A stretch of 64,000 nt of DNA from UBA10649 sp963755335 (GCA_963755335.1 CAVWJW010000002.1:62001-126000); one strand, 5' to 3'. Shown: positions 34,876-45,341, numbered from the stretch's first letter. Notes: generated by a model from the sequence alone, not told the origin. A program made the numbers and translations.

Positions 34876-36147
34876 TCAGCCTAGGTCGATCACGACGTCG
34901 CCCTCACCACCCTGCGCGGCGGCGACGTATCGCCAGGGAAGCCGGAAGACGCGTCCGGGCGACGCAGGCCAGGGGAGTCGGACGCGGGAGACGACCGCGC
35001 CGCCCTGGCGGACGACGACGCGAGGGGCGGACTGGAAGCGCTCGGGCCACAGCAGCACCCGGTCCCGGGCAGGTGGCGGATCCCCCGGCCGGATGAGGCC
35101 GGGTGCGACCCACGCGAACCCCTCCCCCGCGATCAGGCGCACTCCCGGATCCGGCCGACTCGCGAACGGGTCCCGCAGGTGCGCGACGACCTGTGCGGCG
35201 ACATGTCGTCCGTCGAGCGACGCGACATCCGCCGTGTCGACCGGATGGAGGAGGTTGCCAGCAGCGAACACCCCTGGCGCGCTCGTGCGCAGTGCGGTGT
35301 CGACCAACGGCCCGCGGTGGGCGGGATCGATGGCGAGCTGGCGCGACCGGGCCAGCTCGTTGTCAGGGATCCAGTCCCCCGTCAGCACGACCGTGTCGCA
35401 TTCGACGATGCGGCGGGCACCGGTGTCCAGGCGCATCAGCTCGACCGCCTCGACGCGCTCTCGCCCGATGATGCGCGTCAGGCGCGTGGCCCGGGAGGTC
35501 GGCACCCGCAGGCCGGCGCGACCGGCCAGGTTGAAGGCAGCGTACGACTCGAGCCGGTCGTGCTCGGACGTCATCAGGACGGTGCGGCAGCCCGCCTCGC
35601 GCAACGTGACCACGGCCGACCACGACACCAGTTCGGCCCCCACCACGACGGCGCAGCGCCCCACCAGTCCGCCCGACGACTCGTGCTTGAGGTGCACGAG
35701 GTTCTGCAGGAGCCCGGTCGTCAGGACGCCGCTGGGGCGGTCGCCGGGCACCATGCGCGCCGCGCGGGACCGCTCCCGGGCGCCGGTGGCCAGCACCACG
35801 GCGCGCGCGTCGATCCGCAGTCGGCCGGCAGGTCCGGTAGTGAGGAACGACGTGTCGCCCGCCCACTGCGTGGCCATGGTCGCGGTGCGGATGTCGGCGC
35901 CCCAGTCACGCGCCTCGGCCACGAGCCGAGTGGCGTACTGCGGCCCGGTCAGGACCCGCCGAAGGTCGCGGACGCCGTACCCGGTGTGGGCACTGTGCCG
36001 TGGGATCCCGCCCGCCTCGGTCTCGCGCTCGAGCACCACCACCGAGTCGACCCCTGCCTGCCGCAGGCTGGCGGCCGCCGTCAGTCCGGCCGGGCCGCCA
36101 CCGACGATGACGACGTCTGCCGCGACGACAGCCCGATGAGTCGTCAT
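34876..36147 (-). CDS. NAD(P)/FAD-dependent oxidoreductase (pyridine nucleotide-disulfide type)
   Basis: The 423-residue protein has two nucleotide-binding folds: VVIVGGGPAGLTAAASLRQAG at the N-terminus, TGARERSRAARMVPG and, midway, CAVVVGAELVSWSA. It resembles the small FAD subunit of HcnB-like and opine-oxidase-like complexes that pair with a GlpA-type subunit. The coupling (ATGA with the upstream GlpA-like gene) suggests a two-subunit dehydrogenase. It ends with DTADVASLDGRHVAAQVV, where FAD contacts are expected. The real electron acceptor is unknown. Confidence 0.78.
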   Translation of the reverse strand: MTTHRAVVAADVVIVGGGPAGLTAAASLRQAGVDSVVVLERETEAGGIPRHSAHTGYGVRDLRRVLTGPQYATRLVAEARDWGADIRTATMATQWAGDTSFLTTGPAGRLRIDARAVVLATGARERSRAARMVPGDRPSGVLTTGLLQNLVHLKHESSGGLVGRCAVVVGAELVSWSAVVTLREAGCRTVLMTSEHDRLESYAAFNLAGRAGLRVPTSRATRLTRIIGRERVEAVELMRLDTGARRIVECDTVVLTGDWIPDNELARSRQLAIDPAHRGPLVDTALRTSAPGVFAAGNLLHPVDTADVASLDGRHVAAQVVAHLRDPFASRPDPGVRLIAGEGFAWVAPGLIRPGDPPPARDRVLLWPERFQSAPRVVVRQGGAVVSRVRLPWPASPGRVFRLPWRYVAAAQGGEGDVVIDLG

Positions 36148-37522
36148 GCTCCCGCCCGGAGCAGCGCATCGACCTCGGCCCCGCAGTAGAACCCCTGGCA
36201 GCGGCCCATCGTGGCGCGGGTTCGCCGGCGCAGTCCGTCAAGGTCGACCGGCGGGAGCGGCGACGCCAGGGCGTCACGGATCTCACCGCGGGTGACCCTC
36301 TCGCAGAAGCACACGATGCGCCCGTACTCCGGGTCGTGCTCGATCAGGTCCACCCGCTCGTAGGGGCGCGCGAAGGTCTCGCCGATGTTCGGCATCCGGG
36401 GCGCGTCCGGCAGGTCCGTCCGACCGGCCAGGTCCAGTCCGGCCTGCGACAGCAGCGCTCTGGCGTGCTCGGCCAGGGCCATCGAGGCGGTCAGCCCCGT
36501 CGACCGGATGCCGCCGAGGAGCAGGTAGCGCTGGTCCCGGTCGAGGTGGACCACGAAGTCACTGTGCTCGGTGGCCGCGCGCAGGCCCGCATAGGCCGCG
36601 GTCACCTCCTCCTCGAGCAGGCGCGGCATGATCGCGCCGCCCTTGACGCGGAGGAAGGCGAAGCCCTCCTCCGAGGTCGACGTGTCCGTGCGGTCCTTCA
36701 GGTTCTCGGACGTCGGTCCGAGCATGACGTTGCCGTAGATCGTGGGGCTCACGAGGACGCCCTTGCCCTTGGCGCTGGGCACCGGCAGGACGATGCAGTC
36801 GGCGAGGGGTCGGGCGAGCTTGTCGAAGACGAGAAGTTCCCCGCGTCGTGGCACGACGGTGAAGCGGTCATACCCCAGCAGGCGATCCACGGTGTCGGCG
36901 CCGAGCCCGGCGGCGTTCACCACCCAACGCGCCGTCACCTGGCCCTGCGTCGTCGACAAGCGTCGTGCGGTCGGCGCCCACGTCGATGTCCACCACCCGA
37001 CGGCCCAGGAGCAGGCGGGCTCCCCTGGCCTGCGCCTCGGTGGCGAAGGCGAGCGTCGTCGTCCACGGGCAGATGATCGACTCGCCCGGCACCGTGAGAC
37101 CGCCGAGCGCACCGTCCGCGAGGCTGGGCACGCGCGCGTAGACCTCGACGGCCTCGACGAGGGCGCAGTCGTCGTAGCCGTTGCTGATCGCCTTGGCCCG
37201 CAGGCCGGGGAGAGCGTCGAGCTCCTCCTGTGTCCACGCCACGAGCAGCGCCCCCGTCCGCTCGACGGGGATGCCGGTGCGGTCCGCGTACTCCCCGAGG
37301 AGGCCGTAGCCACGAGCGACCATGGCGGCCTCGAGTGAACCCGGCGCCGCGTCGAACCCGGTGTGCAGGATCGCGGTGTTCGCCTTGCTCGTCGCATCAC
37401 CGACGTCCTGCCTCGCCTCGATCAGCGCCACGCGGACGATCGCAGCCGGCCAGTTCGCGCGCGACAGCACAGCCCACGACCCCGCCGCCGATGATCACGA
37501 CGTCCACGTCGATGGTGCTCAT
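36144..37522 (-). CDS. GlpA-like FAD-dependent glycerol-3-phosphate dehydrogenase with BFD [2Fe-2S] domain (two frameshifts)
   Basis: The product resembles GlpA-type FAD dehydrogenases that oxidise sn-glycerol-3-phosphate or a related polyol phosphate to a ketose phosphate. It shows VDVVIIGGGVVGCAVARELA, then SKANTAILHTGFDA and VVNAAGLGADTVDRL, and ends in a BFD-like [2Fe-2S] domain with CFCERVTRGEI and GRCQGFYC, a four-Cys set. The frame changes near 37434 and near 36948; single-base removals (junctions CDRPVALIEARQ and LVDDQGQVTARW) give 458 residues. The ATG at 37522 overlaps the FGGY-kinase stop (ATGA). Confidence 0.78.
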
Positions 37523-38950
37523 CGGCCCGCCTCGTCCGGCAGTGCCGTGCGCACGGCGGCGCGCCAGCGGCCCAGGAAGTCGGCCGCGCGGTCGGCACTC
37601 CACGCCGGCTCGTACACCGCCGACGCGTGCCACGGCCAGACGATGTCCTCGAACGCCAGTACCGGGTCCATGGCCGAGCGGGCCAGGGCCGCCGCGCCCA
37701 GCGGGGTCGCGTGCGCCGACGGGTAGATCTCCACGGGCACCTGCAGGAGATCGGCCTGGACCTGCATGAGCACCGACGACCGCGTCAGGCCGCCATCGAC
37801 GCGCAGGCACTCGATGGGCCGCGCGGTGTCCGCGTCCATCGCCGCGACGAGGTCGGCGACCTGGGCGGCGATCCCCTCGAGCACGGCCCGCACCAGATGC
37901 CCCCGCTCGGTGGCCAGGCTCAGTCCGGTCAACGCGCCCTGGGCGTCCGATCGCCACCATGGTGCGGCCAGGCCGGCAAGGGCCGGCACGAACAGCACGC
38001 CGTTGCCGTCGGGCGCGGCCGCCCGATCGAGGTCCTCGGCGGACGGGACGATCCCCAGGTCGGTGATCCACCGGATCGCCGACGCCGCCGTGTAGACCTG
38101 TCCGTCGAGGCAGTACTCGGTGCCGCTCCGGGTGCGCCATGCCACGGACGTGGTCAGGCCGGTGGCCGACCGCACGGCATGCCCCCCGACGTTCGCGAGC
38201 ACGAAGGCACCCGTCCCGTAGGTGCATTTGGCCTCGCCGGCGCGCAGGCAGCGCTCGGCCAGCAGCGCGGCCTGCTGGTCCACGATCAGGCCCGCCATCG
38301 TCACCTCGGGCCCGAACGCGTCTGTCGTCCCGACCACCTCGTCGCAGTCGACCAGCCGCGGCAGGCTCTCGCCGGTCAGGTCGAACACGTCGATCAGCTC
38401 GCCATCCCAGTCCACGTCGTCGACGTCGAGCAGAAGCGAACGACTGGCGGTCGTCACGTCGGTCACGAACGCACCGGTGAGCTGGTGGACGAGCCACGTG
38501 TCGGTCGTCGTGACCACTCCGTCGCGGGTGACGTTGTCACGCAGCCATGTCATCTTCGGCGCGGAGAAGTAGGGATCGAGCACCAGTCCGGTACGCGCGG
38601 CAATCAGCGACCCGCTGTCGACGAGCCGGTCGCAGACGTCCTGTGCCCGGTTGTCCTGCCACACGATCGCCGGCGACAGCGGTTCGCCGGTCGCCTCGTC
38701 CCACGCCAGCACGGTCTCGCCCTGGTTGGCGAGGCCGACCGCATCGATCCTGACACCGGCTGCGGCCACGGCCTGGCGGCCCGCCGTCGAGGACCGACGC
38801 CAGCAGTCCGGCCGGGTCCTGCTCGACCCGTCCGCCGGGCAGGTAGACCGGGCGCACCGGCATCTCGGCGAGGGAGCGGACCTGCCCGTCGTCGTCCACG
38901 ACGATGGCCTTCGTGCCCGACGTCCCCTGGTCGATCGCCAGCACGTTCAC
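37519..38950 (-). CDS. FGGY-family carbohydrate kinase, glycerol-kinase-like (frameshifted)
   Basis: The 476-residue kinase has the N-terminal ATPase motif LAIDQGTSGTKAIVVD, the LANQGETVLAWDEATG segment close to that of glycerol kinases, YGTGAFVLANVG for phosphate 2, and LRVDGGLTRSSVLMQ for adenosine binding. It probably phosphorylates glycerol or a short polyol to feed the GlpA-like dehydrogenase downstream. The frame changes near 38780; removing one base restores LDGGRQAVAAAGVRIDAVG. The start is a GTG at 38950. The order kinase, dehydrogenase, oxidoreductase, phosphatase forms a single tight minus-strand operon. Confidence 0.82.
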
Positions 38951-38995
38951 GAAGCCGAATCTAGTGTCACGCCGATGCGTGCGACGACCGTTGCG

Positions 38996-39925
38996 TCACA
39001 CCGGCGAGGACTCGGTCGGCACCTCGCGGGAACCCGCGCGGATGACCAGGACGATGCCGGCGAACATCAGGGCCACGGCCGGGATGATCTGCCACGGCGG
39101 GAACTGGTGCAAGAACACGGCCGCGACGATCGTCGCGCCGGGCATCTCGAGGAGGATGGCCAGCGAGACGATCGTGGCCGAGGTGGTCGCCAGGACCTTG
39201 TTGATCAGGGTGTGGCCGAGCAGTTGCGCCCCTGCCGTCAGCGCGAGGATGAGCAGCCAGTCCTGCAGCGAGAAGCCGACGAGCGCCTGATGGCCCACCA
39301 CGCACAGCACCAGCAGGAGCACCGCGGCGGAGGCATACAGGCCGGACGTGAGGGTGGCCGTGGACACGGTCCGGCGGGCCGACTCGCTCACGGTCACGTA
39401 CGCCGCGGCGAGGACGGCGCCCGCCAGCGCCAGCGCATCGCCGATCAGGTGCCGCGGATCGATCGACACGTCGATCCCGGTCAGGACGATGACGCCGACG
39501 AGCGACACCGCGATCCCGATCCATGCCGAGCGCGGGATGTAGCCGCCGCGCCGGCGCGCGATGAGCGCCGCCCACACCGGCTGCGTGGCCACCAGTGCCG
39601 TCGACGAGGCCACCGTCGTGAACCGCAAGGACGGGATCCACGTCGCGAAGTGCGCACCGAGGAGGAGCCCCGCGGATGCAACGAGCCACCATTCATGCCT
39701 CGACATGCCGCGGACCTCGGCCCGATGACGCACAAGCACCCACGGGGCCGTCGCACCGGATCCGAGGAAGCACCGCCAGAACGCGATGGCGAGTGCGGGC
39801 GCGACCGTGGCGGCGATGATCGGCCCCGAGGACGAGATGAACGCCACCGCGATCCCGAGCAGCGCGAGGTCACCGGACGGCGGACGCGTCAGCGCCGGAC
39901 GGGCTGCGTCGGACGGCGTAGCCAT
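38996..39925 (-). CDS. EamA/DMT-superfamily transporter
   Basis: The 309-residue protein has ten predicted membrane segments in two EamA repeats (for example LLGIAVAFISSSGPIIAATV and LAGAVLAAAYVTVSESA in the first, and AVLLLVLCVVGHQALVGF and ATIVSLAILLEMPGATIVAA in the second). Such drug/metabolite transporters export or import small metabolites across the cytoplasmic membrane; the substrate is not readable. The ATG at 39925 has GGGAGGA upstream. It diverges from the MgtE-N gene with 36 bp between starts. Confidence 0.85.
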   Translation of the reverse strand: MATPSDAARPALTRPPSGDLALLGIAVAFISSSGPIIAATVAPALAIAFWRCFLGSGATAPWVLVRHRAEVRGMSRHEWWLVASAGLLLGAHFATWIPSLRFTTVASSTALVATQPVWAALIARRRGGYIPRSAWIGIAVSLVGVIVLTGIDVSIDPRHLIGDALALAGAVLAAAYVTVSESARRTVSTATLTSGLYASAAVLLLVLCVVGHQALVGFSLQDWLLILALTAGAQLLGHTLINKVLATTSATIVSLAILLEMPGATIVAAVFLHQFPPWQIIPAVALMFAGIVLVIRAGSREVPTESSPV

Positions 39926-39961
39926 GGCCCTGCTTCCTCCCGTCGGCGGTAGCCTTTCGAC

Positions 39962-41207
39962 GTGACGACCGGCGCCGCAACACGAGTATTCCTCGCCCGG
40001 CTCGCTGGCATCGGCGTCTTCGACCCGAACGGCGACCAGGTCGGCAAGGTACGCGACGCGATCGTCGTCCTGCGACTGGGCACCAACCCACCGCGCCTCA
40101 CCGGACTGGTCGTCGAGGTGCAGCCGCGACGACGGATCTTCGTGCCGATGACGAAGGTGACCGCGGTCGACGCGGGCCAGGTCATCGTGACGGGCACCGT
40201 GAACCTGCGCCGCTTCGAGCAGCGCAGCAACGAGACCCTCGTCACCGCCGAGCTACTCGATCGCTCGGTCGAGCTGGTCGAGACCGGCGAGCGCGTGTCG
40301 ATCCTCGACGTGGCCGTGGAGCAGTCGCGCACGCGGGACTGGTTCGTCACTCAGCTGTTCGTCCGCAAGCCCGGTGGTGGGCTGCGCCGTCGAGGCGAGT
40401 CGATCATCGTCGACTGGGCCGACGTCCACGGGCTGTCCCTGCCCGGCGGCGGATCAGCCCGCCGAGCAGCTGCTGTCCAAGCTCGACACGATGCGCCCCG
40501 CCGACGTCGCGGACGTCCTGCACGACCTGAGCCCGAAGCGCCGCATCGAGGTGGCCCGCGGCCTGGAGGACGAGCAGCTCGCCGACGTCCTCGAGGAGCT
40601 CCCCGAGGACGACCGTGTGGAGATCGTGCAGCTGCTCGAGGCTGAGCGCGCTGCCGACGTCCTGGAGGAGATGGACCCGGACGACGCCGCCGACCTGATC
40701 TCCGAGCTGCCCCCCGAGCGGGCCGAGGACCTCCTCGAGCGCATGGAGCCCGAGGACGCCGAGGACATCCGACGGCTGCTCAGCTACGACGAGCTCTCGG
40801 CCGGCGGACTGATGACCACCGAGCCGATCGTCCTGCCGCCCGACGCGACGGTGGCCGATGCGCTGGCCCAGATCCGCAACCCGAGCCTGTCGCCGGCGCT
40901 GGCCTCGCAGGTGTACGTCACCCGCGCGCCGACCGAGACGCCGACGGGCAAGTACCTGGGCACCTGCCACTTCCAGAAGCTGCTGCGCGAGCCACCGGCC
41001 ACGCTCGTCTCGTCCCTCGTCGACTCGAACCTCGTCCCGGTCGGCCCGCACACGCCGCTCGACGCCGTGACCCGCACCTTCGCTGCGTACAACCTGGTCG
41101 CACTGCCGGTGGTCGACGCCAACAACCACCTGCTCGGCGCCGTGACCGTCGACGACGTCATCGACCACATGCTCCCCGAGGACTGGCGTGACGACGATGG
41201 CGACTGA
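39962..41207 (+). CDS. MgtE N-terminal/CBS-domain protein (frameshifted)
   Basis: The product has a PRC-barrel-like N-terminal half (VFDPNGDQVGKVRDAIVVL), then the acidic MgtE N-domain repeats (MRPADVADVLHDLSPKRRIE, DRVEIVQLLEAERAADVLEE, DPDDAADLISELPPERAEDL), then two CBS motifs. It lacks the membrane part of MgtE, so it is a cytosolic regulator rather than a transporter. It matches the actinobacterial protein of the Rv1232c type. The frame changes near 40450; removing one G joins LPGADQPAEQLL, giving 414 residues. The GTG is preceded by TAGCCT and 6 bases (leaderless). Confidence 0.82.
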
Positions 41208-41769
41208 CCGCACGCGCCGCGGAGCGCGCATGGACCAGCCGCTCGATCGCGGACGGTCGCTGCGGCCTTCCGTCGACAGCGAGCGCTGGGGCGCGGTATC
41301 GGAGAGCGTGGCCCGCCATATCGGCTCGTGGGCCTTCATCATGTGGATGACGATCGCGATCGTCCTGTGGGTGGGCATCAACATCGTGATGTCCGACGGC
41401 GCGCCCGACCCGTTCCCCTTCATCTTCCTGACGCTCCTGCTCTCCTTGCAGGCGTCCTACGCGGCACCGCTCATCCTGCTCGCCCAGAACCGGCAGACCG
41501 ATCGCGACCGCGTGCAGTTCCAGGAGGACCGTCAGCGCACCGAGCGCCTGCTCGCCGACAGCGACTACCTCGCTCGCGAGATCGCGGCCCTGCGCATCGC
41601 GCTCGGCGAGGCCGCGACCCGCGACTACGTGCGCAGCGAGCTGCGCGACCAGGTCGACGACATCATCAGCGCACTCAACAAGCACGCCGAGGAGCAGAAG
41701 AAGGTCCAGCGCAAGACCCTGCGCCGGGTCGAGCGCCTCTCAGAGGCGCCCCCCGAGGACGCCAACTAG
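41188..41769 (+). CDS. DUF1003-family membrane protein
   Basis: The 193-residue protein has two transmembrane helices (WAFIMWMTIAIVLWVGINIV and FPFIFLTLLLSLQASYAAPL), the second followed by the DUF1003 hallmark LAQNRQ, and a long charged coiled-coil C-terminus. Its function is unknown. The start overlaps the end of the MgtE-N gene by 20 bp (GTG at 41188; ATGs at 41197 and 41230 are alternatives). The same gene order is found in mycobacteria, suggesting a linked role in ion or envelope homeostasis. Confidence 0.85.
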   Translation: MTTMATDRTRRGARMDQPLDRGRSLRPSVDSERWGAVSESVARHIGSWAFIMWMTIAIVLWVGINIVMSDGAPDPFPFIFLTLLLSLQASYAAPLILLAQNRQTDRDRVQFQEDRQRTERLLADSDYLAREIAALRIALGEAATRDYVRSELRDQVDDIISALNKHAEEQKKVQRKTLRRVERLSEAPPEDAN

Positions 41770-41778
41770 CATCGGGGC

Positions 41779-42919
41779 ATGCCCGCCCCGTCGCTCGACG
41801 CGATCCACGCCGCCCTCGCCACGGTCAACGACCCCGAGATCAACCGGCCGGTGACCGAGCTGGGCATGGTCCGGTCGGTCGACGTCGACGACGGCCGGCG
41901 CCGTGACCGTCGGCATCTACCTCACCGTGGCGGGCTGCCCCATGCGATCCACGATCACTGACCGGGTGAGCGGCGCTGTCGCCGCGGTCGCCGGGGTGTC
42001 AGGCGTCGTGGTCGAGCTCGACGTCATGAGCGACGAGCAGCGCGTCCAGCTGCGGTCACTGCTGCGCGGGCACGAGGAGCGCGTGATCCCGTTCGCCCAG
42101 CCCGGGTCGCTCACCCGCGTGTACGCGATCGCCTCGGGCAAGGGCGGCGTCGGCAAGTCGTCCGTCACCGCGAACCTCGCCGTGGCCATGGCCCAGATGG
42201 GGCTGACGGTGGGCCTCGTCGACGCCGACGTGTACGGCCACTCGATCCCGAGGATGCTCGGCGCCTTCGACGCGCCCACGATGGTCGAGGGCATGATCAT
42301 GCCGCCGCAGGCCTACGGCGTCCGGGTGATCTCGATGCTCCCGTTCAAGCCCGGCGGCATGTCGCAGCCCGTCGCCTTCCGCGGGCCCATGCTGCATCGC
42401 GCCCTCCAGCAGTTCCTCGCCGACGTGTGGTGGGGCGACCTCGACATCCTCCTGCTCGACCTGCCCCCGGGCACCGGCGATATCGCCATCTCGACCGCCC
42501 AGCTCCTGCCGAATGCGGAGATCGTCGTCGTGACGACGCCGCAGGCGGCCGCGGCCGACGTCGCCGTGCGTGCCGGGACGCTCGCCGAGCAGACGCACCA
42601 GAAGGTCGTCGGCGTCGTGGAGAACATGAGCTCGTTCCCGTGCCCGCACTGCGGCGAGCCGATCGACCTCTTCGGGATCGGCGGCGGGGCACTGGTCGCC
42701 GAGACGATCTCGACGCAGCTCGGGACGTCGGTGCCGCTGCTCGGCCAGGTGCCGTTCGACGTCGCCCTGCGCGAGGGCGGGGACTCCGGCTCTCCCCTGG
42801 TCCTGAGCCACCCCGACGCTCCGGCCGCTGTGGCCCTGCGCCAGATCGCCGAGACGCTCGGCGCGCGGCCCCGTGGCCTGGCCGGCATGTCGCTGGGCAT
42901 CACGCCCGCCGGCCGCTGA
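41779..42919 (+). CDS. mrp: Mrp/ApbC-family P-loop ATPase, iron-sulfur cluster carrier (frameshifted)
   Basis: The protein has an N-terminal MIP18/DUF59 domain (ALATVNDPEINRPVTELGMV), then the deviant Walker A ASGKGGVGKSSVTANLAVAM, DADVYGHSIPRML, LDLPPGTGD and the Cys pair FPCPHCGEP that binds a transferable [4Fe-4S] cluster. It delivers clusters to apo-proteins. The frame changes near 41895; removal of one C gives DDGGAVTVGIYLTVAG and 379 residues. The ATG is preceded by TAGCAT and exactly 6 bases, without a Shine-Dalgarno, so the transcript is probably leaderless. It is convergent with tatB. Confidence 0.9.
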
Positions 42920-42936
42920 CGGCGCAGCGACCGACG

Positions 42937-43266
42937 TCAGGTCGCGTCGGGATCGAACGTCGGGCGCGGGGGCTCCGGCTTCGCCTCGGGCGCTGGCGTC
43001 TTGGGCGCCTCAGGCTCGTCGTTGAGGAACGAGGCCGCCAGTCGTCGCGGATGGAACTCCTGCAGCGACTTCACCGAGTCGATCGCCTCGGACATGTCCA
43101 GGCCTGCCGAGTCGGCGAGGTCCTTGCGGGCTCCCGTGGCCATGGCCCGGATCTGGTTGAGCCACTTGGCGGCGTCGGCGGCCGCGCGCGGAAGGCGTTC
43201 GGGGCCGAAGATCAGCAGTCCGACGACCGCGACGAGGAGGATCTCGCCGATTCCGATGTCGAACAT
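42937..43266 (-). CDS. tatB: Twin-arginine translocase subunit TatB
   Basis: The 109-residue protein has the TatB pattern: a short N-terminal membrane helix (FDIGIGEILLVAVVGLLIFG), the conserved GPERLP hinge, an amphipathic helix (RAAADAAKWLNQIRAMATGA), and a proline-rich cytosolic tail. It forms the substrate-receptor part of the Tat machinery that exports folded proteins, working with TatC. It lies 10 bp downstream of htrA on the same strand, as in mycobacteria. TatA and TatC are not in the window. Confidence 0.88.
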   Translation of the reverse strand: MFDIGIGEILLVAVVGLLIFGPERLPRAAADAAKWLNQIRAMATGARKDLADSAGLDMSEAIDSVKSLQEFHPRRLAASFLNDEPEAPKTPAPEAKPEPPRPTFDPDAT

Positions 43267-43276
43267 GGCGCTCCCG

Positions 43277-44518
43277 CTAGCCCGAGGTCGAGTCGTCGGC
43301 GAGGGCCACAGTCGTGGTGAGGTCCTGGCCGGCGCGTGTGTATCCGACAGTGATCTTCTCACCCGGAGCGTGGTTGCGGATCTCGACGACCAGTTCTGTC
43401 GCATCGTCGATGCTGCGGCCATTGACCTCGACGATGATGTCGTCGGTGCGCAGTCCGGCCTTGTCGGCCGGGCTCCCCGACGTGACGCTCTGCACCTTGG
43501 CGCCCGGTCCAGCGAAGGCCATGTCGAGCTTGACGCCGATGAGCGGCGTACGGGACTTGCCCGTGGCGATGAGCTCCTCGGCGATGCGCTTGGCCGAGTT
43601 GATCGGGATGGCGAAGCCGAGGCCGATGTTGCCGGCCTCGCCGTTGACGCCTGCCGCCAGCGAGGCGATCGCCGAGTTCACGCCGATGACCGCGCCATTG
43701 CCGTTGAGCAGCGGCCCGCCGGAGTTGCCGGGGTTGATCGCGGCGTCGGTCTGGATCGCATTGATGAAGGACGTGTCGGTGGACGAGTTGTCACCCGCCG
43801 TGACCGGCCGATCGACGGCGCTGATGATGCCTGACGTGACCGTGCCGTCGAGGCCGAGCGGCGCGCCGATCGCGATCGCTGCGTCACCGACCTTGACATC
43901 CGTGGAATTGCCGAGCGGGACGGTGGGCAGGCCCGTTCGGTCGACCTTGACGACGGCGATGTCGTACGACGTGTTGGTGCCGACGACCTTCCCCTTGGCG
44001 CGCTTGCCGTCGTTGAAGACCACGGTGAGGGTGCCGCCGCCCTTGACGAGCTCGACGACGTGATTGTTGGTGATGATGTAGCCGTTGGGCCGGACCACGA
44101 AGCCCGATCCGCTGCCGGACTGCGAGGTCCCCTCGGCGAGGATGGACACGACCGCCGGAAGGGTCGCGTCGGCGATCGTCGCGATCGACCCGTCGGCCCG
44201 CGGTGAGGTGCCGCCGCCGACCTGCGGGATGACGATCGGGGTGGTGGCCGTGACCACGTCCTGGTCTGAGGTGTCGACACTGCGGCCGATCATGTAGCCC
44301 GCCAGTCCGGCGAAGGCACCGACGATCGCGGCGACGACGCCGGCGATGAGGATGGTGCCGAGTGCTCCTGGCCCGCGTCGCTGAGTGACGACCACGCGCG
44401 GGGCCGGCGGCTGGTAGGGATCGGCACTGGCCAGTGCGTAGGGCGCCGGCGCCGGCGTGGGCTCGGGCGGGATCGGTGGGTACTCGGGGGCGCCGGACGG
44501 TGGAGTCTGGTCGGACAT
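43277..44518 (-). CDS. HtrA/DegP-family serine protease with PDZ domain
   Basis: The 413-residue membrane-anchored protease has a proline-rich cytosolic N-terminus, one transmembrane helix at about residues 51-78 (GALGTILIAGVVAAIVGAFA), a trypsin-like domain with catalytic His153 (TNNHVVELV), Asp186 (SYDIAVVKVD) and Ser266 (INPGNSGGPLL), and a C-terminal PDZ domain. It should degrade or process misfolded envelope proteins. GGAGGCTGAAG stands before the ATG at 44518, and tatB follows in the same operon. In mycobacteria sigE and rseA precede htrA; here an O-methyltransferase gene stands directly divergent. Confidence 0.9.
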   Translation of the reverse strand: MSDQTPPSGAPEYPPIPPEPTPAPAPYALASADPYQPPAPRVVVTQRRGPGALGTILIAGVVAAIVGAFAGLAGYMIGRSVDTSDQDVVTATTPIVIPQVGGGTSPRADGSIATIADATLPAVVSILAEGTSQSGSGSGFVVRPNGYIITNNHVVELVKGGGTLTVVFNDGKRAKGKVVGTNTSYDIAVVKVDRTGLPTVPLGNSTDVKVGDAAIAIGAPLGLDGTVTSGIISAVDRPVTAGDNSSTDTSFINAIQTDAAINPGNSGGPLLNGNGAVIGVNSAIASLAAGVNGEAGNIGLGFAIPINSAKRIAEELIATGKSRTPLIGVKLDMAFAGPGAKVQSVTSGSPADKAGLRTDDIIVEVNGRSIDDATELVVEIRNHAPGEKITVGYTRAGQDLTTTVALADDSTSG

Positions 44519-44651
44519 CTTCAGCCTCCACGACACGGCGGACAGGGGTCGAACGACCCACACCCCCCTACCGTAGATCAGGCTAGGCTCGGGCTGTACG
44601 CCGCCGGTCTGCGACGACCCACGTCGGTGACGCGGACTGCCAACCCCGGAG
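44519..44651. promoter_or_regulatory. Divergent promoter region, htrA versus O-methyltransferase
   Basis: This 133-bp region carries both promoters. TACCGTAGATCAGGCTAGG (about 44570-44588) contains several TANNNT candidates for -10 boxes. No envelope-stress sigma-factor box could be matched with confidence. Confidence 0.4.
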
Positions 44652-45324
44652 GTGCATCATCGCCAGCGACACCCGACCCTCGTCGGACGTTCCGTCCAAG
44701 CACTCGTGGTCATTCGTCGACTCGTGGGACGACGAATCGGAGATCATCCGGGAGGCCCGCGCTCGAGGCGAGGAGCTGGGCTGCATCGCGATCAGTCGGC
44801 CGGCCGCCGGGCTGCTCAGCCTGCTGTCAGCTTCGGTCAACGCCCAGGCGATCGTCGAGGTCGGCACCGGCACGGGCGTCTCGGGTGCCGCGCTGCTCGC
44901 CGGCATGACCTCCGCCGGCGTGCTCACCAGCATCGACGTCGAGGCAGAGCATCAGCGCGTGGCCCGCGACACCTTCACCGCCCTGGGCTATGACCACGTG
45001 CACACCCGGCTGATCGCCGGCCGGGCGCTCGATGTGCTCCCGCGCCTGTCCGATGCGGCCTACGACATCGTCTTCGTCGACGGCGACAAGGGCGAGTACC
45101 CGGCCGTCCTGGTCCAGGCCAAGCGACTGCTGCGCGTCGGAGGCCTGGCCATCTTCGACAACGTCCTGTGGGGCGGGCGCGTCGCCGACGCCGGCGAGCG
45201 CGATGCGGAGACCGTGGCCGTGCGCGACACCCTCGCCTCGGTCAAGGCCGACGACGACTGGCTCGCTTCCATCCTGACCGTGGGGGACGGCCTGCTGGTG
45301 GCCTCACTGCGCAACCGCAGCTGA
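44652..45324 (+). CDS. SAM-dependent O-methyltransferase, Rv1220c-like (frameshift next to start)
   Basis: The product is a class I methyltransferase of the catechol-O-methyltransferase-like family: KHSWSFVDSWDDESEII, SRPAAGLLSLL, VEVGTGTGVSGAALL (SAM motif I), VFVDGDKGEYPAVL and LAIFDNVLWGGRV with metal-ligand Asp and Asn. No ATG, GTG or TTG exists in frame upstream of 44905, but a GTG at 44652 next to GGAGG is out of frame by one base; a one-base removal at about 44655 gives a 223-residue protein of normal length. An ATC start is the less likely alternative. Confidence 0.8.
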
Positions 45325-45341
45325 GCAGCACCCCGACAAGC

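Noticed and set aside
42927..42945. GCGACC/GGTCGC hairpin at the convergent ends of mrp and tatB as a terminator.
   Set aside because: The stem is only 6 bp, overlaps the tatB stop codon and is not distinguishable from chance in high-GC sequence.
44519..44651. A hidden sigE/rseA gene pair between htrA and the O-methyltransferase.
   Set aside because: The region is only 133 bp and no sigma-factor or zinc-anti-sigma motif appears on either strand.
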